From Cereibacter azotoformans (GTDB taxonomy: Bacteria; Pseudomonadota; Alphaproteobacteria; Rhodobacterales; Rhodobacteraceae): DNA of 64,000 nucleotides. The stretch is from positions 2,542,001-2,606,000 of the forward strand of contig JAGFXX010000001.1 in NCBI GenBank assembly GCA_017599285.1, in the 5' to 3' direction. The position numbers and the translations under genes were made by a program. Shown here one piece after another: positions 27,096-40,747 of the stretch. Under the pieces are notes generated by a model, which was not told the DNA's origin, ran no database searches, and saw only the letters and a list, made by a program, of their open reading frames with translations. How positions within the stretch are numbered: the first letter of the stretch is position 1; each line of letters opens with the position of its first letter.

Positions 27096-27950
27096 TCAGT
27101 CGAGCAGTTCTTCCTTCCGAAGCGTCGCCGGGTCAATCCCCTCGCCGGGGCGGACGATGGTCGCCTTGGCCGTCACCTCGTCAATGTGGCGGGCGATCGC
27201 CTCCTGTTCGATCTGGCCGGCCAGCTCGTCGCGCATCTCGTCAAGCGTGGGCTTTTCGGCGATGCGGGTCTCGTTCAGCTTGACGAGGTGCCAGCCGAAC
27301 TGGGTCTCGATCGGGCCCGCAACCTCGCCGGGCTTCATCCCGACGACCGCATCCTCGAAAGGCTTCACCATCATCCCGAGACCGAACCAGCCGAGCGAGC
27401 CGCCATTGGCCGCCGCACCGTCGGACGAATGCTCCCGGGCCATGTCGGCGAAGTCGGCGCCGCCCTCGATCTCGGCCTTGAGCTTGGTGGCCTCTTCCTC
27501 GGTCTCCACCAGGATGTGCGAGGCGTTGTATTCCGTCTGTTCGGCCGCATCGGCAAAGCGCGCGTCATAGGCCGCCTGAAGGGCCTCGTCCGTGACGGCG
27601 CCTTCAACCACCCGGCGCATCGCCACGGCCGAGAGGAACCCGCGCTCTTCGTTCTGCAGCGACAGCTGGTCGCGCTTCGTCACCGTTCCCTCGACCGATT
27701 GCGAGAGGGCGGCCTGCTGGATCAGCTGCTCGAGGATGCCCTTGAAAAGCGCCTCGTCCGGCAGGCTCTGATACTGGTCCGGCAGACCCGCCCGGAGCGC
27801 GATCATGTGGCCCAGCGTGATCTCCTGCCCGTTGACCGTCGCCACCACCGTGTCGGCCGTCACCTCGTCCGCACGGACCGGAGCGGCCAGCGCCAGGGCG
27901 CAGAGGGCCGCGACGGAGGCGCCCCGCCAGAACCTTGCAATGTTCGCCAT
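27096..27950 (-). CDS. Periplasmic parvulin-type peptidyl-prolyl isomerase
   Basis: Catalyses cis-trans isomerisation of proline bonds in exported proteins. Signal peptide (MANIARFWRGASVAALCALA, ending near PVRA), a SurA/PrsA-like N-terminal domain (TVVATVNGQEITLGHMIAL), and a parvulin domain at about residues 130-225: YNASHILVETEEEATKLKAE, FADMAREHSSD, GGSLGWFGLGMMVKPFEDAV and FGWHLVKLNE. ATG 27950 is preferred because AGGAG lies 9 bases upstream; a GTG at 27956 is too close. It is the first gene of the leftward operon, divergent from secA. Similar proteins in Rhodobacterales sit beside secA. Confidence 0.92.
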   Translation of the reverse strand: MANIARFWRGASVAALCALALAAPVRADEVTADTVVATVNGQEITLGHMIALRAGLPDQYQSLPDEALFKGILEQLIQQAALSQSVEGTVTKRDQLSLQNEERGFLSAVAMRRVVEGAVTDEALQAAYDARFADAAEQTEYNASHILVETEEEATKLKAEIEGGADFADMAREHSSDGAAANGGSLGWFGLGMMVKPFEDAVVGMKPGEVAGPIETQFGWHLVKLNETRIAEKPTLDEMRDELAGQIEQEAIARHIDEVTAKATIVRPGEGIDPATLRKEELLD

Positions 27951-27988
27951 TTTCACCTTCTCCTGAACGGGCGCGCCCTCGCGCGACG

Positions 27989-28017
27989 TTGACTTGACCC
28001 CTCCATCCCCTTACATC
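27989..28017 (+). promoter_or_regulatory. Candidate secA promoter
   Basis: TTGACT at 27989-27994, 17-base spacer, TACATC at 28012-28017. The -35 is good and the -10 weak. The leader to the secA ATG at 28149 would be about 125 bases; I see no terminator-like hairpin or SecM-like peptide in it. Confidence 0.4.
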
Positions 28018-28148
28018 GCTTGGGTCGCGTGAGCCGGGGCCGGGCTGTCTGCCTTCTAGGAGACTACGGGCGGAAGGAGCAAGGCCGATGGGTCACACGA
28101 TCATGTCAAGAGCACTTGGCTTGTCAGGAACGACCAGGCGGAGAAAAC

Positions 28149-30869
<2,721 letters not shown>

Positions 30870-30891
30870 TTGCGGCGAGATTGAGGCATAA

Positions 30892-30931
30892 ACCGGCTTC
30901 TTTCTCACGCTGAGCGGGAGGAAGCCGGTTC
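30892..30931 (+). terminator. Stem-loop after secA
   Basis: Ten-base perfect stem AACCGGCTTC / GAAGCCGGTT with a 20-base loop, beginning 23 bases after the secA stop. Only a short T-containing tail follows, so it may be a weak or Rho-assisted terminator. Confidence 0.5.
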
Positions 30932-31017
30932 TATCGCGGGCATCGGCAAGTTGTTGCCACCAATTTGCCCCGTTTCCTCCTTATCAGCTTCTGACCGGCA
31001 GCAGGCAGGGCGGAAGG

Positions 31018-31902
31018 ATGGAGCGGGTTCGGAGACTGGCAACAGCCGGGGTGACGGTGACGCTGGCGCTGGGTGCCGGCCACTATATGGAAGCGTCGGC
31101 CCAGCGGGCGCGCGACGATCTGCGCCCGACGCATGTCATCCCCGTTTCCGCAGAGATCCCTGCAGCCGAAACCGCTCAGACAGCCGAGAGCCCGGCGCCC
31201 AAACTTCCCCAAGGCTCGCCGACCGCAGGGTCGGACACCGAAGCGGCCTGCCTCACCGGCCTGACGCTGGCGGCCGAGCCCGCGGCCATGCTGGCCCTGA
31301 CCATCACCGCCCCCTGTCGCGCCGACGAGCGCGTGGTGCTTCGGCATGGCGGCCTTGCGGTGACGGGCCGCCTCTCGTCGGCCGGCCACCTCAGCACCCA
31401 CCTTCCCGCGCTCGACACCCAGGGGCGCGTGGCTGTCCTCTTCGCCGACGGGTCGCAAGCCGAAGCCGCCCAGCCGATACCCGAGGCGGCTGCCGTTCAC
31501 CGCTTCGGTGTCCAGTGGCTCGGCGCGCACGGTATTGAAGTCCACGCCTTCAACGGTCCGGTGCAGCACGGAGGTCCCGGACATGTCTCGGCGGTCGATC
31601 CGGGCCGCACCTCCGGGCGGGGCGGCTTCCTCTCACTGCTGGGCGAGGCGGAGGTGCCGCTGCCCATGCTGGCCGAGATCTACACCTTTCCGATCGCCGA
31701 CCCGCGCGCCACCGTTCAGCTCGAGGCCGAGGTGCGCGCGTCCACCTGCGGCCGCGCCCTGCTGGCCGAAGTGGTCGAGAGCGTCGGGGGGCGCACTTCG
31801 GTCACCGAACTCACCCTGGACATGCCGGCATGCGACGGTGTGGGCGGCCATATCGTGTTGAAGAATCTGCCCCGAGACCTGAATATGGCCGCTTCTCGGT
31901 AG
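31018..31902 (+). CDS. Secreted or membrane-anchored protein of unknown function next to secA
   Basis: A 294-residue protein with an N-terminal hydrophobic segment (about residues 7-28, TAGVTVTLALGAGHYMEASA) that could be a signal peptide or anchor, then a low-complexity Pro/Ala/Glu stretch (to ~75). The globular part has four cysteines (CLTGL, APCRAD, STCGRA, MPACDG), likely forming disulfides, which fits periplasmic location. I do not recognise the family; similar proteins occur beside secA in Rhodobacterales. Start ATG 31018 has GGAAGG directly upstream. The next gene starts 15 bases after its stop, so they are probably cotranscribed. Confidence 0.75.
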   Translation: MERVRRLATAGVTVTLALGAGHYMEASAQRARDDLRPTHVIPVSAEIPAAETAQTAESPAPKLPQGSPTAGSDTEAACLTGLTLAAEPAAMLALTITAPCRADERVVLRHGGLAVTGRLSSAGHLSTHLPALDTQGRVAVLFADGSQAEAAQPIPEAAAVHRFGVQWLGAHGIEVHAFNGPVQHGGPGHVSAVDPGRTSGRGGFLSLLGEAEVPLPMLAEIYTFPIADPRATVQLEAEVRASTCGRALLAEVVESVGGRTSVTELTLDMPACDGVGGHIVLKNLPRDLNMAASR

Positions 31903-31917
31903 GGCAGGCAGGGATTC

Positions 31918-33417
31918 ATGGGTGTGAAGGGGTGGCACGCGGCCTGTCTCGCCGCGCTTTTCTGGCTGGCCGGATCGGCCTCAGCGCAGGACATCACCCT
32001 CACGTCGCGCAGCGGCGCCATCACGCTTGAGGGAACGCTGCTCGGCTTCGACGGCGAATTCTACCGGATCGGGACGAAGTACGGGCCGCTGACGGTGGAT
32101 TCGGCGGGTGTCACCTGCTCGGGGCCAGAATGCCCCGAACTGGTCGCGCCGCTGGCCGAGATCCGGATCCTCGGGGCGACCGAGGCGGGACATGGCCTGC
32201 TGCCCCGACTTTTGCGGGCGCAGGCCGAGGCGCGCGGCTATGCCCTCCGGTCCTTGAAGGCGGAGGCAGGTTTCGCGACCGAGGTTCTGGACGGAAAGGG
32301 CGCTCCCGTGGCGCGGGTGAGCTTCACGCCAGCCACCCCGGCAAAGGCTGCCGAGGCGCTCGCCTCCGGCGCGGCCGACCTGGTGATCACGGCCCATGCG
32401 GATCCCGAGATGACGACCCGGGTGCTGGCCCTCGACGCTCTGGTGCCGATCGTGGCGACCGACAATCCGTTGCCGCGCATATCCACCCGCGATCTCGCGC
32501 GGGCGCTGTCGGGAGAGGTGAAGAACTGGAAAGACCTCGGCGGGCCTGACATGCCGCTCGTGCTCCATGCGCTGGCGCGCGACATCAGCCTTGAGGCCGC
32601 GCTCGAGGCGCGGCTCGGCCGGCCCATTGCGGCAAGCGTTACCCATGGCGATCTGGCGAGCCTTGCCGCCGGCGTGGCCCGTGACCCTTATGCGCTCGCA
32701 ATTACGGGGCTCACGGCGCAGGGCCGGGCGCGGGCGCTGCCTCTGACCGACAGCTGCGGCTTTCCCCTCATCCCCTCGCCGCTCGCGGTGAAATCAGAGG
32801 ACTACCCGCTCTCCCTTCCGGTCTTTCTGGTGACTCCGCGTCGTCGCCTCCCGCTTTTTGCGCGCGAGTTCCTAGAGTTTCTTTCGACGGCGCCGGCCCA
32901 GCGTGCGGTGGCTGAAGCGGGCTTCGTGGATCGTCGGCCGAGCCGCGTGCCGCTCGTGTCCGACGGGCAGAGGTTGATGAACGCGATCCGCGTGGCGGGC
33001 GAAGAGGTCCCGCTTGCGGAACTCAAACGGCTGACCGGCCTGATGGCCGGCGCCGAGCGCCTGTCGATCACCTTCCGCTTCGAGGAGGGCGGCAACAAGC
33101 TGGAGGCACAGAGCCGTGAGGCCCTGACGGACCTCGTCAAGCTGGTGGAGGTCGGCCGCTTCCGGGACCAGCAGCTGATGCTGGTCGGATTTTCCGATGG
33201 ACGCGGGTCGGCCGAGGCGAACCTCTCCCTCTCGCGCGATCGGGCAGCAACCGTGGCGAGGGCGCTGCAGGAGGCCGCCCCCGATCTTGCACCGCCGCTC
33301 GTCGAAGGGTTCGGCGAAGCCCTTCCCCTGGCCTGCGATACGACCGTGGCCGGGCGGCGCATGAACCGGCGGGTGGAGCTGTGGCTTCGGCCGCTCACAG
33401 GTAACCTTGGGCCCTGA
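31918..33417 (+). CDS. Fusion of phosphate-binding-like domain and OmpA peptidoglycan-binding domain
   Basis: Signal peptide ends near GSASA. Residues about 75-345 resemble periplasmic substrate-binding proteins of the PstS type (AEALASGAADLVITAHADPE, VPIVATDNPLPRISTRDLAR, LSGEVKNWKDLGG, then AREFLEFLSTAPAQRAVAEA). Residues about 375-490 are an OmpA/MotB C-terminal domain (LMLVGFSDGRGSAEANLSLS, RDRAATVARAL, then GRRMNRRVELWLRPL) that binds peptidoglycan. The 499-residue architecture could tether a ligand-binding domain to the cell wall. Its 3' end overlaps the convergent radC by 23 bases. Ligand and role are unknown. Confidence 0.82.
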   Translation: MGVKGWHAACLAALFWLAGSASAQDITLTSRSGAITLEGTLLGFDGEFYRIGTKYGPLTVDSAGVTCSGPECPELVAPLAEIRILGATEAGHGLLPRLLRAQAEARGYALRSLKAEAGFATEVLDGKGAPVARVSFTPATPAKAAEALASGAADLVITAHADPEMTTRVLALDALVPIVATDNPLPRISTRDLARALSGEVKNWKDLGGPDMPLVLHALARDISLEAALEARLGRPIAASVTHGDLASLAAGVARDPYALAITGLTAQGRARALPLTDSCGFPLIPSPLAVKSEDYPLSLPVFLVTPRRRLPLFAREFLEFLSTAPAQRAVAEAGFVDRRPSRVPLVSDGQRLMNAIRVAGEEVPLAELKRLTGLMAGAERLSITFRFEEGGNKLEAQSREALTDLVKLVEVGRFRDQQLMLVGFSDGRGSAEANLSLSRDRAATVARALQEAAPDLAPPLVEGFGEALPLACDTTVAGRRMNRRVELWLRPLTGNLGP

Positions 33418-34159
33418 AGCTGAGCTCCCGCTCGCGGCCCACGATCAGATGGTCGTGGAGCACGATGCCCAGCGTGGCCGCCGCGTCCTGGATCTGGCCC
33501 GTCATGGCGATATCCTGTTCCGAAGGTGTCGGATCGCCTGAGGGGTGATTGTGGACGAGAATCAGCGCCGAAGCGTTCAGCTCCAGCGCGCGCTTGACCA
33601 CCTCGCGCGGATAGACGGGGACGTGATCCACCGTTCCCCGCGCCTGCTCTTCATCCGCGATCAGGACGTTCTTTCGGTCGAGGAACAGAACACGGAACTG
33701 CTCGGTCGCGCGGTGGGCCATGGCCGTATGGCAGTAGTCGAGCAGCGCCGCCCACGACGACAGCACCGGCCGATGCATGACCCGTGCCCGCGCCATTCGC
33801 TGGGCCACGGCCTCGACCAGTTTGAGATCCTGCGCCACCGCCTCTCCGACCCCGTCGATCTCGAGGAGGCGAACGGGCTCGGCGGCAATGACGCTGTTCA
33901 GGTCGCCGAACCGGTCGATCAGGCGCCGCGCCAGCGGCTTCACGTCCTGACGCGGAAGGGAGCGGAACAGCAGCAACTCCAGCAGTTCGTAATCCGGCAT
34001 GGCCGCAGCCCCACCTTCCTGAAACCTCAGGCGGAGGCGCTTGCGGTGATCGGCGATATAGGACGGCAGCCGGCCGGCGATCGGCGCTGCCGTAGCCTCA
34101 TCCCCGTCGCCGGGGAAAAGGGGAAGCGCCGCTTCATGAAAGGCCCGAGTCGCACACAT
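33395..34159 (-). CDS. radC: RadC/JAB-domain DNA repair-like protein
   Basis: Proteins of this family were named for a repair phenotype that later proved unrelated to radC itself, so the cellular role is unsettled. An N-terminal helix-hairpin-helix-like region (DYELLELLLFRSLPRQDVKP, then LLEIDGVGEAVAQDLKLV) precedes the JAB/MPN metal-binding motif LVHNHPSGDPTPSEQDIAMT (two His, Ser, Asp) near residue 215. Start ATG 34159 gives 254 residues; a GTG at 34180 would add 7. No strong ribosome site is visible. dnaJ lies upstream on the same strand, ending... 100 bases beyond its start. Confidence 0.9.
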   Translation of the reverse strand: MCATRAFHEAALPLFPGDGDEATAAPIAGRLPSYIADHRKRLRLRFQEGGAAAMPDYELLELLLFRSLPRQDVKPLARRLIDRFGDLNSVIAAEPVRLLEIDGVGEAVAQDLKLVEAVAQRMARARVMHRPVLSSWAALLDYCHTAMAHRATEQFRVLFLDRKNVLIADEEQARGTVDHVPVYPREVVKRALELNASALILVHNHPSGDPTPSEQDIAMTGQIQDAAATLGIVLHDHLIVGRERELSFRAQGYL

Positions 34160-34259
34160 GGTGCCCAGTCTGCGCGGCACAGGGTTGCAAAACCCTTAAC
34201 GACTCATGCAAACCGCTCGGAAGGGGCTGCGCCGGCCGGGGCGCAGCCCTCGGACCGGC

Positions 34260-35408
34260 TCAGCCGGTCATTCCATCCCAGAAGCCCTTCACCTTCGAGA
34301 AGAAGCTCTTGCCCTCGGGATTGTTGTCCTCGGACAGCTTCTCGAACTCGCGCAGAAGCTCTTTCTGGCGCGCGGTCAGGTTCACCGGCGTCTCGACGGC
34401 AAGCTCGATCAGCATGTCGCCCGCGCCACCGCCGCGAAGGGCAGGCATCCCCTTGCCGCGCAGACGCATCTGCTTGCCGGTCTGGCTGCCGGCCGGGATC
34501 TTCACCCGGCTCGAACCGCCGTCGATGGTCGGCACCTCGACCTCGCCGCCGAGTGCGGCCGCGGTGATCGAGACCGGCACGCGGCAGAAGAGATGCACGC
34601 CGTCGCGCTGGAACAGCGCATGCTCACGCACCTCGATGAAGATATAGAGGTCGCCCGAAGGGCCGCCCCGCATCCCGGCCTCGCCCTCGCCGGCGAGGCG
34701 GATCCGGGTTCCGGTCTCGACCCCGGCGGGAATGTTGACCGAGAGCGTGCGTTCCTTCTCGACCCGTCCGGCGCCGTGGCAGGACTTGCACGGGTTCTTC
34801 ACGATCTGCCCCATGCCGTTGCAGGTCGGGCAGGTGCGTTCCACCGTGAAGAAGCCCTGCTGGGCCCGCACCTTGCCCATGCCCGAACAGGTCGGGCAGG
34901 TCACGGGCTCGGCCCCGCCCTCGGCGCCGGTGCCCTTGCAGCTGTCGCAGGCGACCGAGGCCGGCACGTTGATCGTCTTCTGGACCCCGCGATAGGCCTC
35001 GTCGAGCGTCACGCGCAGGTTGTAGCGCAGGTCCGAGCCGCGCTGCGCACGGCTGCGGGCGGCGCCGCCACGGCCCCCCATGAAATCGCCGAAAAGATCC
35101 TCGAACACGTCCGAAAAGGCCGACGCGAAATCGGCCTGCTGGCCGTAGGCGCCGCGCGCACCGCCGCCACCGCCCATGCCGCCCTCGAAGGCCGCATGCC
35201 CGTAGCGGTCATAGGCCGCCTTCTTGTCGGCATCCCGCAGGACGTCGTAGGCTTCGTTCACTTCCTTGAACTGCGCCTCGGCCTGAGGATTGTCCGCGTT
35301 CCGGTCGGGGTGAAGCTCTTTCGCCTTCGTCCGGTAGGCCTTCTTCAACTCGTCCGCCGAGGCACCGCGGGAGACGCCCAGAACCTCGTAATAGTCGCGT
35401 TTTGCCAT
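34260..35408 (-). CDS. dnaJ: Chaperone DnaJ (Hsp40)
   Basis: Co-chaperone that loads substrates on DnaK and stimulates its ATPase. J domain at residues 1-70 with HPD in [10 protein letters not shown]; Gly/Phe-rich linker (about 75-110); four zinc-binding CxxCxGxG repeats at about 145-215 ([32 protein letters not shown]); then two substrate-binding beta domains and a C-terminal dimer tail. The length of 382 residues is normal. Start ATG 35408 has AAGGGG upstream. It follows dnaK, separated by a long hairpin. Confidence 0.98.
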   Translation of the reverse strand: MAKRDYYEVLGVSRGASADELKKAYRTKAKELHPDRNADNPQAEAQFKEVNEAYDVLRDADKKAAYDRYGHAAFEGGMGGGGGARGAYGQQADFASAFSDVFEDLFGDFMGGRGGAARSRAQRGSDLRYNLRVTLDEAYRGVQKTINVPASVACDSCKGTGAEGGAEPVTCPTCSGMGKVRAQQGFFTVERTCPTCNGMGQIVKNPCKSCHGAGRVEKERTLSVNIPAGVETGTRIRLAGEGEAGMRGGPSGDLYIFIEVREHALFQRDGVHLFCRVPVSITAAALGGEVEVPTIDGGSSRVKIPAGSQTGKQMRLRGKGMPALRGGGAGDMLIELAVETPVNLTARQKELLREFEKLSEDNNPEGKSFFSKVKGFWDGMTG

Positions 35409-35426
35409 TGGCACATCCCCTTGGGC

Positions 35427-35469
35427 AACGTGAGTGGGGCGGCCCTTTCGAGACCGCCCCCTTCACGTT
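35427..35469 (-). terminator. Large intercistronic hairpin between dnaK and dnaJ
   Basis: Outer stem AACGTGA/TCACGTT (7 pairs), a 2x2 internal bulge, inner stem GGGGCGG/CCGCCCC (7 pairs) and an 11-base loop. It begins 12 bases after the dnaK stop and ends 19 bases before the dnaJ start. No T-run follows on the minus strand, so it is more likely an attenuating or message-stabilising element that lowers DnaJ relative to DnaK than a full terminator. Confidence 0.6.
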
Positions 35470-35480
35470 CCGCTGCGGCC

Positions 35481-37391
<1,911 letters not shown>

Positions 37392-37502
37392 GTATGCACC
37401 TCTCTTGCGGCGATGTTGTGGGGGTCAGGCCCGACTGTCGGCGTCCGATCCCCGATCCCGTATTCAGGCCGAAGGAGTGGCACCCACTTCGGCTACCGGG
37501 CG

Positions 37503-37532
37503 TATATAGGGGGGGGCATTTGGGGCTGCAAG
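37503..37532 (-). promoter_or_regulatory. Sigma-32 (RpoH) heat-shock promoter of dnaK
   Basis: Reading the minus strand: CTTGCA at 37532-37527, 14-base spacer, CCCCTATATA at 37512-37503. This fits the RpoH consensus (CTTGAA, 13-15 bases, CCCCAT-T) well. The 5' leader to dnaK is about 105 bases. Confidence 0.75.
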
Positions 37533-37598
37533 CGTCACGCCGCCGTGAAAATCATGTCAAACTGCCGATGATTTTCAGGCCCCGGCCGCGAGCCGGGC

Positions 37599-38567
37599 CT
37601 AGCGGGGAAGCGTGTCCATCACGCGCACCAGCTCGGCGCTGATGCCGGGTTCCGAAAGTGCGTGGCCCGCGAAGGGCACCAGCCGCAGGTCCGCCTTCTC
37701 CCAGCCCTCGGCCAGTTTCCAGGCAGAGAGCGGGGGGCAGATCATGTCATAGCGCCCCTGCACGATCACGGCCGGAATGTGCGCGATCCGCGAGCGGTTG
37801 GCGAGGATCCAGCCGTCCTGCTCGAGGAAACCTGCATTCGAGAAATAGTGATTCTCCAGTCGGGCGAAGGCGCGCGCATATTCCGAGGGGCTCTCGCCCA
37901 CCGGAACGTCTTGCGAGACCGAGGCGAGCGCGTTCTCCCAGTTCGCCCAGGCGCGGCCGAACCGGCTCTCTTCCATCAGGTTCCCCGAGAACAGCCGCCG
38001 GTGATAGGCGGCGATCAGGTCGCCTCTCTCGGCCGCGGGGACGGGGGCCACGAACCGCGCCCAGATGTCGGGGAAGAAGGTCGCCGCGCCTCCGCCATAA
38101 AACCAGTCCAGTTCCGCCCGTGTCATCAGGAAGACGCCGCGCAGCACGAGGTTCGTCACCCGCTCGGGGTGCGAAATGGCGTAGATCAGCGCCAGAGTGG
38201 CGCCCCAGCTGCCCCCGAAGCAGGTCCAGCGGTCGATCCCGAGCTTGGCGCGGATCACCTCGATGTCCGAGACGAGATGCCAGGTCGTGTTGGCCTCGAC
38301 CGAGGCATGGGGCCGCGACCGCCCGCAGCCGCGCTGGTCAAAGAGCACCACCCGGTAGCGTTCCGGGTCGAAATAGCGCCGCATCGAGGGGCTGCAGCCG
38401 CCGCCCGGTCCGCCATGAAGCACGAGCACCGCCTCACCTTGCGGGTTGCCGCACTGCTCGACATAGATCCGGTGGCCGTCGCCCATGTCGATCACCCGCT
38501 GATCGAACGGGTCGATCGACGGATAAAGGAACTCGACTGCGCGCTTTTGGCCTGATCTTTGATCCAT
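37599..38567 (-). CDS. pip: Proline iminopeptidase
   Basis: Serine peptidase of the alpha/beta-hydrolase fold that releases N-terminal proline from peptides. N-terminal oxyanion motif VLVLHGGPGGGCSPSMRRYF, then VVLFDQRGCGRSRPHA. The nucleophile is Ser of GGSWGATLALIYAISHPERV (about residue 115); Asp in IVQGRYDMICPP and His in FAGHALSEPG complete the triad. 322 residues is normal for the bacterial S33 form. It is divergent from ubiG, with 61 bases between. Confidence 0.95.
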   Translation of the reverse strand: MDQRSGQKRAVEFLYPSIDPFDQRVIDMGDGHRIYVEQCGNPQGEAVLVLHGGPGGGCSPSMRRYFDPERYRVVLFDQRGCGRSRPHASVEANTTWHLVSDIEVIRAKLGIDRWTCFGGSWGATLALIYAISHPERVTNLVLRGVFLMTRAELDWFYGGGAATFFPDIWARFVAPVPAAERGDLIAAYHRRLFSGNLMEESRFGRAWANWENALASVSQDVPVGESPSEYARAFARLENHYFSNAGFLEQDGWILANRSRIAHIPAVIVQGRYDMICPPLSAWKLAEGWEKADLRLVPFAGHALSEPGISAELVRVMDTLPR

Positions 38568-38628
38568 GGTCGTCCTATATAACCCGGCCAGCCTGATCCG
38601 CTACCGCTGAAACCGCAAGGAGTTTCCC

Positions 38629-39372
38629 ATGTCCGCCACCTCCACCATCGACCCGGCCGAAGTCGCGAAGTTCGAGGCCATGGCGGCGGAATGGTGGAAC
38701 CCGCACGGAAAGTTCAAGCCCCTCCATCAGATGAACCCCTGCCGGCTGGATTACATCACCCGGCAGATCGCGGCCGAGTTCGACCGCGACCTGTCGGCCC
38801 CCCTGCCGTTCCAGGGTCTGCGGCTGCTCGACATCGGGTGCGGCGGCGGGCTTCTGTCGGAGCCGATGGCCCGCCTCGGGGCCGACGTGGTGGGCGCCGA
38901 TGCGGCGCCGCGCAACATTCCGGTGGCAAGGCTGCATGCCGAACAGTCGGGCCTGACCATCGACTACCGCAACACGACCGCCGAGGATCTCGCGGCCGCA
39001 GGCGAGCGGTTCGACGTCGTGCTGAACATGGAGGTGGTCGAGCATGTGGCCGACCCGCTGGCCTATCTCACGGCCTGCCGCGAGCTGCTGAAGCCCGGTG
39101 GCCTGATGGTCTGCTCGACCCTCAACCGCAATCCCAAGAGCTTTGCGATGGCGATCGTCGGGGCCGAATGGATCATGCGCTGGCTGCCCAAGGGCACGCA
39201 CGACTGGTCCAAGTTCATCACGCCGGACGAGCTCTACGACCTGATCCGCAAGGCCGGCCTCGACCCGGTGGACCGCAAGGGCATGGTGTTCAACCCCGTC
39301 AGCTGGAGCTGGAGCCTGTCTGACCGGGACCTGTCGGTGAACTACGTCACGGCCAGCGTGCGCCCGCGCTAG
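38629..39372 (+). CDS. ubiG: Ubiquinone biosynthesis O-methyltransferase UbiG
   Basis: SAM-dependent enzyme for the two O-methylations in ubiquinone synthesis. The N-terminus ([20 protein letters not shown], then [12 protein letters not shown]) is the UbiG signature, and the SAM motif I is [20 protein letters not shown] at about residue 64. Motif [12 protein letters not shown] and the [13 protein letters not shown] end also fit. 247 residues is usual. AAGGAG lies 7 bases before the ATG. It converges with ptsN after about 110 bases of which I can say nothing specific. Confidence 0.97.
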   Translation: MSATSTIDPAEVAKFEAMAAEWWNPHGKFKPLHQMNPCRLDYITRQIAAEFDRDLSAPLPFQGLRLLDIGCGGGLLSEPMARLGADVVGADAAPRNIPVARLHAEQSGLTIDYRNTTAEDLAAAGERFDVVLNMEVVEHVADPLAYLTACRELLKPGGLMVCSTLNRNPKSFAMAIVGAEWIMRWLPKGTHDWSKFITPDELYDLIRKAGLDPVDRKGMVFNPVSWSWSLSDRDLSVNYVTASVRPR

Positions 39373-39482
39373 CGGCCGGAAGGCCGGTAGCCCGGCCCGA
39401 CCGCATCATGGGTCGAGGCACGGTCGGGTCGGATCGGGAGGATCGGTCGCGGGACGAACGGCATGACCCGTTCGCCCCGGGA

Positions 39483-39947
39483 TCAGGCGGCCTGCGGTGC
39501 GCGGGTTTCCGTCAGGATCGCGTGCAGCTTGGCCGGATCGGTGTTCGCGCGCAGCTTGGTGCAGACACCCGCATCGCGCATGGTGCGCGACACGAGCGCC
39601 AGGGCCTTGAGGTGGTCCACCCCGGAGTCCTTCGGCGCGAAGAGCGCGAAGACGAGGTCCACCGGCTGGCGGTCCACGCTGTCATAATCCAGCGGCTTTT
39701 CAAGGCGCAGGAACACGCCCACGATCCGGTCGAGATCCTCGAGCCGGGCGTGCGGCAGCGCGATTCCGTGACCGACGCCCGTCGGGCCAAGGCTCTCACG
39801 CTCCTGCAGCCCGTCGACGGCCACCGAGGCATTCAGGCCATAGGCCTGAGCGGCAACCTCTCCCAGTTCGTGGAAGAGGCGCTTCTTGCTGGTGACCTGA
39901 CTCAGAACCCGAACGGCTTCCGGCATCAGAAGTTTGGATAGTTCCAT
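39483..39947 (-). CDS. ptsN: PTS-Ntr EIIA protein PtsN
   Basis: EIIA-Ntr component of the nitrogen phosphotransferase system, which regulates metabolism rather than transporting sugar. The phosphorylated histidine is His66 in TGVGHGIALPHARL. 154 residues is normal. It is last in the leftward hpf-ptsN pair, 33 bases after hpf. No EI-Ntr or NPr gene is in the window. Confidence 0.95.
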   Translation of the reverse strand: MELSKLLMPEAVRVLSQVTSKKRLFHELGEVAAQAYGLNASVAVDGLQERESLGPTGVGHGIALPHARLEDLDRIVGVFLRLEKPLDYDSVDRQPVDLVFALFAPKDSGVDHLKALALVSRTMRDAGVCTKLRANTDPAKLHAILTETRAPQAA

Positions 39948-39980
39948 GGGCGGTCGCTTGTCCTGCGCCTTGAGCGCGCG

Positions 39981-40556
39981 CTATTTGCTGTTGCGCGGGT
40001 CAATCCAGCCGATGTTCCCGTCATCCCGACGGTAGACGACGTTCACCCCGCCATGACCTTCATTGCGGAAGACAAGCATGTTGTGGCCCGCGAGTTCCAG
40101 CTGCATGACGGCCTCGCCCACGGTGATCGAAGGAACCTTCGTCTCCATCTCGGCGATCACCATCGGCTGAAGCGTGTCGGCCTCTCCATCCTCGACTTCC
40201 TCGGATGCGGCGAGGATATAGGAGGAACCCGGACCGAATTCAACCGGCGCCGTTCGCTCGCGGTGATGGTCCCGCAGGCGGCGCTTGTAGCGGCGCAACT
40301 GCTTGTCCATCTTCTCGCGGCAGCTCTCGAAGGCGGCGTAGATCTCGGTCGCCCGGCCCGTGGCCTGCGCGGTCAGGCCGGTGGACAGATGGATGGTGGC
40401 TTCGCAGACATGTTCATGCGCAACGCGCGAAAAGACGATCGTCGCTTCGGTGGGGCGCTGGGCGTACTTCTCGATCACCTCGCCAAGCTCGGACTTGACG
40501 TGGGTCTGCAGTGCCTCACCGATGTCGATCTGTTTCCCGCTGATCTGGTATCGCAT
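39981..40556 (-). CDS. hpf: Long-form ribosome hibernation promoting factor
   Basis: Joins two 70S ribosomes into inactive 100S particles in stationary phase. N-terminal HPF/RaiA domain (residues 1-100, MRYQISGKQIDIGEALQTHV; basic KLRRYKRRLRDHH stretch near 90) and a C-terminal dimerisation domain (about 130-190) with ITVGEAVMQLELAGHNMLVF and NVVYRRDDGNIGWIDP. 191 residues marks the long form common in alphaproteobacteria. It follows lptB by about 226 bases and is followed by ptsN. Confidence 0.95.
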   Translation of the reverse strand: MRYQISGKQIDIGEALQTHVKSELGEVIEKYAQRPTEATIVFSRVAHEHVCEATIHLSTGLTAQATGRATEIYAAFESCREKMDKQLRRYKRRLRDHHRERTAPVEFGPGSSYILAASEEVEDGEADTLQPMVIAEMETKVPSITVGEAVMQLELAGHNMLVFRNEGHGGVNVVYRRDDGNIGWIDPRNSK

Positions 40557-40718
40557 GATTCCTCCTTTTGACTCGGCATGGCCAGTCCGCCCCGAACCGG
40601 GGTGCCCGCCGATCTGTTATTGCGGATGCGGGCAAACGTCGGGACCGGTGGGGCCTTGCACTTCTGCGGGGCCTTGAGGGAGCGGCGACGAGGGCGGGTT
40701 CTGCACGCATCAAGGTCA

Positions 40719-40747
40719 TTTGGCTGCTTTTGGCGCGCGCTTGTCAA
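40719..40747 (-). promoter_or_regulatory. Candidate hpf promoter
   Basis: On the minus strand a perfect TTGACA (40747-40742) is followed after 17 bases by GCCAAA (40724-40719), a poor -10. The -35 is the main support; the leader to hpf would be about 150 bases. Confidence 0.3.

Noticed and set aside
28020..28148. Upstream extension of secA by 43 codons
   Set aside because: No family match; [10 protein letters not shown] at 28149 is the normal SecA start and has a ribosome site.
39373..39482. Possible terminator between ubiG and ptsN
   Set aside because: Only a 5-base stem (CGGCC/GGCCG) and no T-run.
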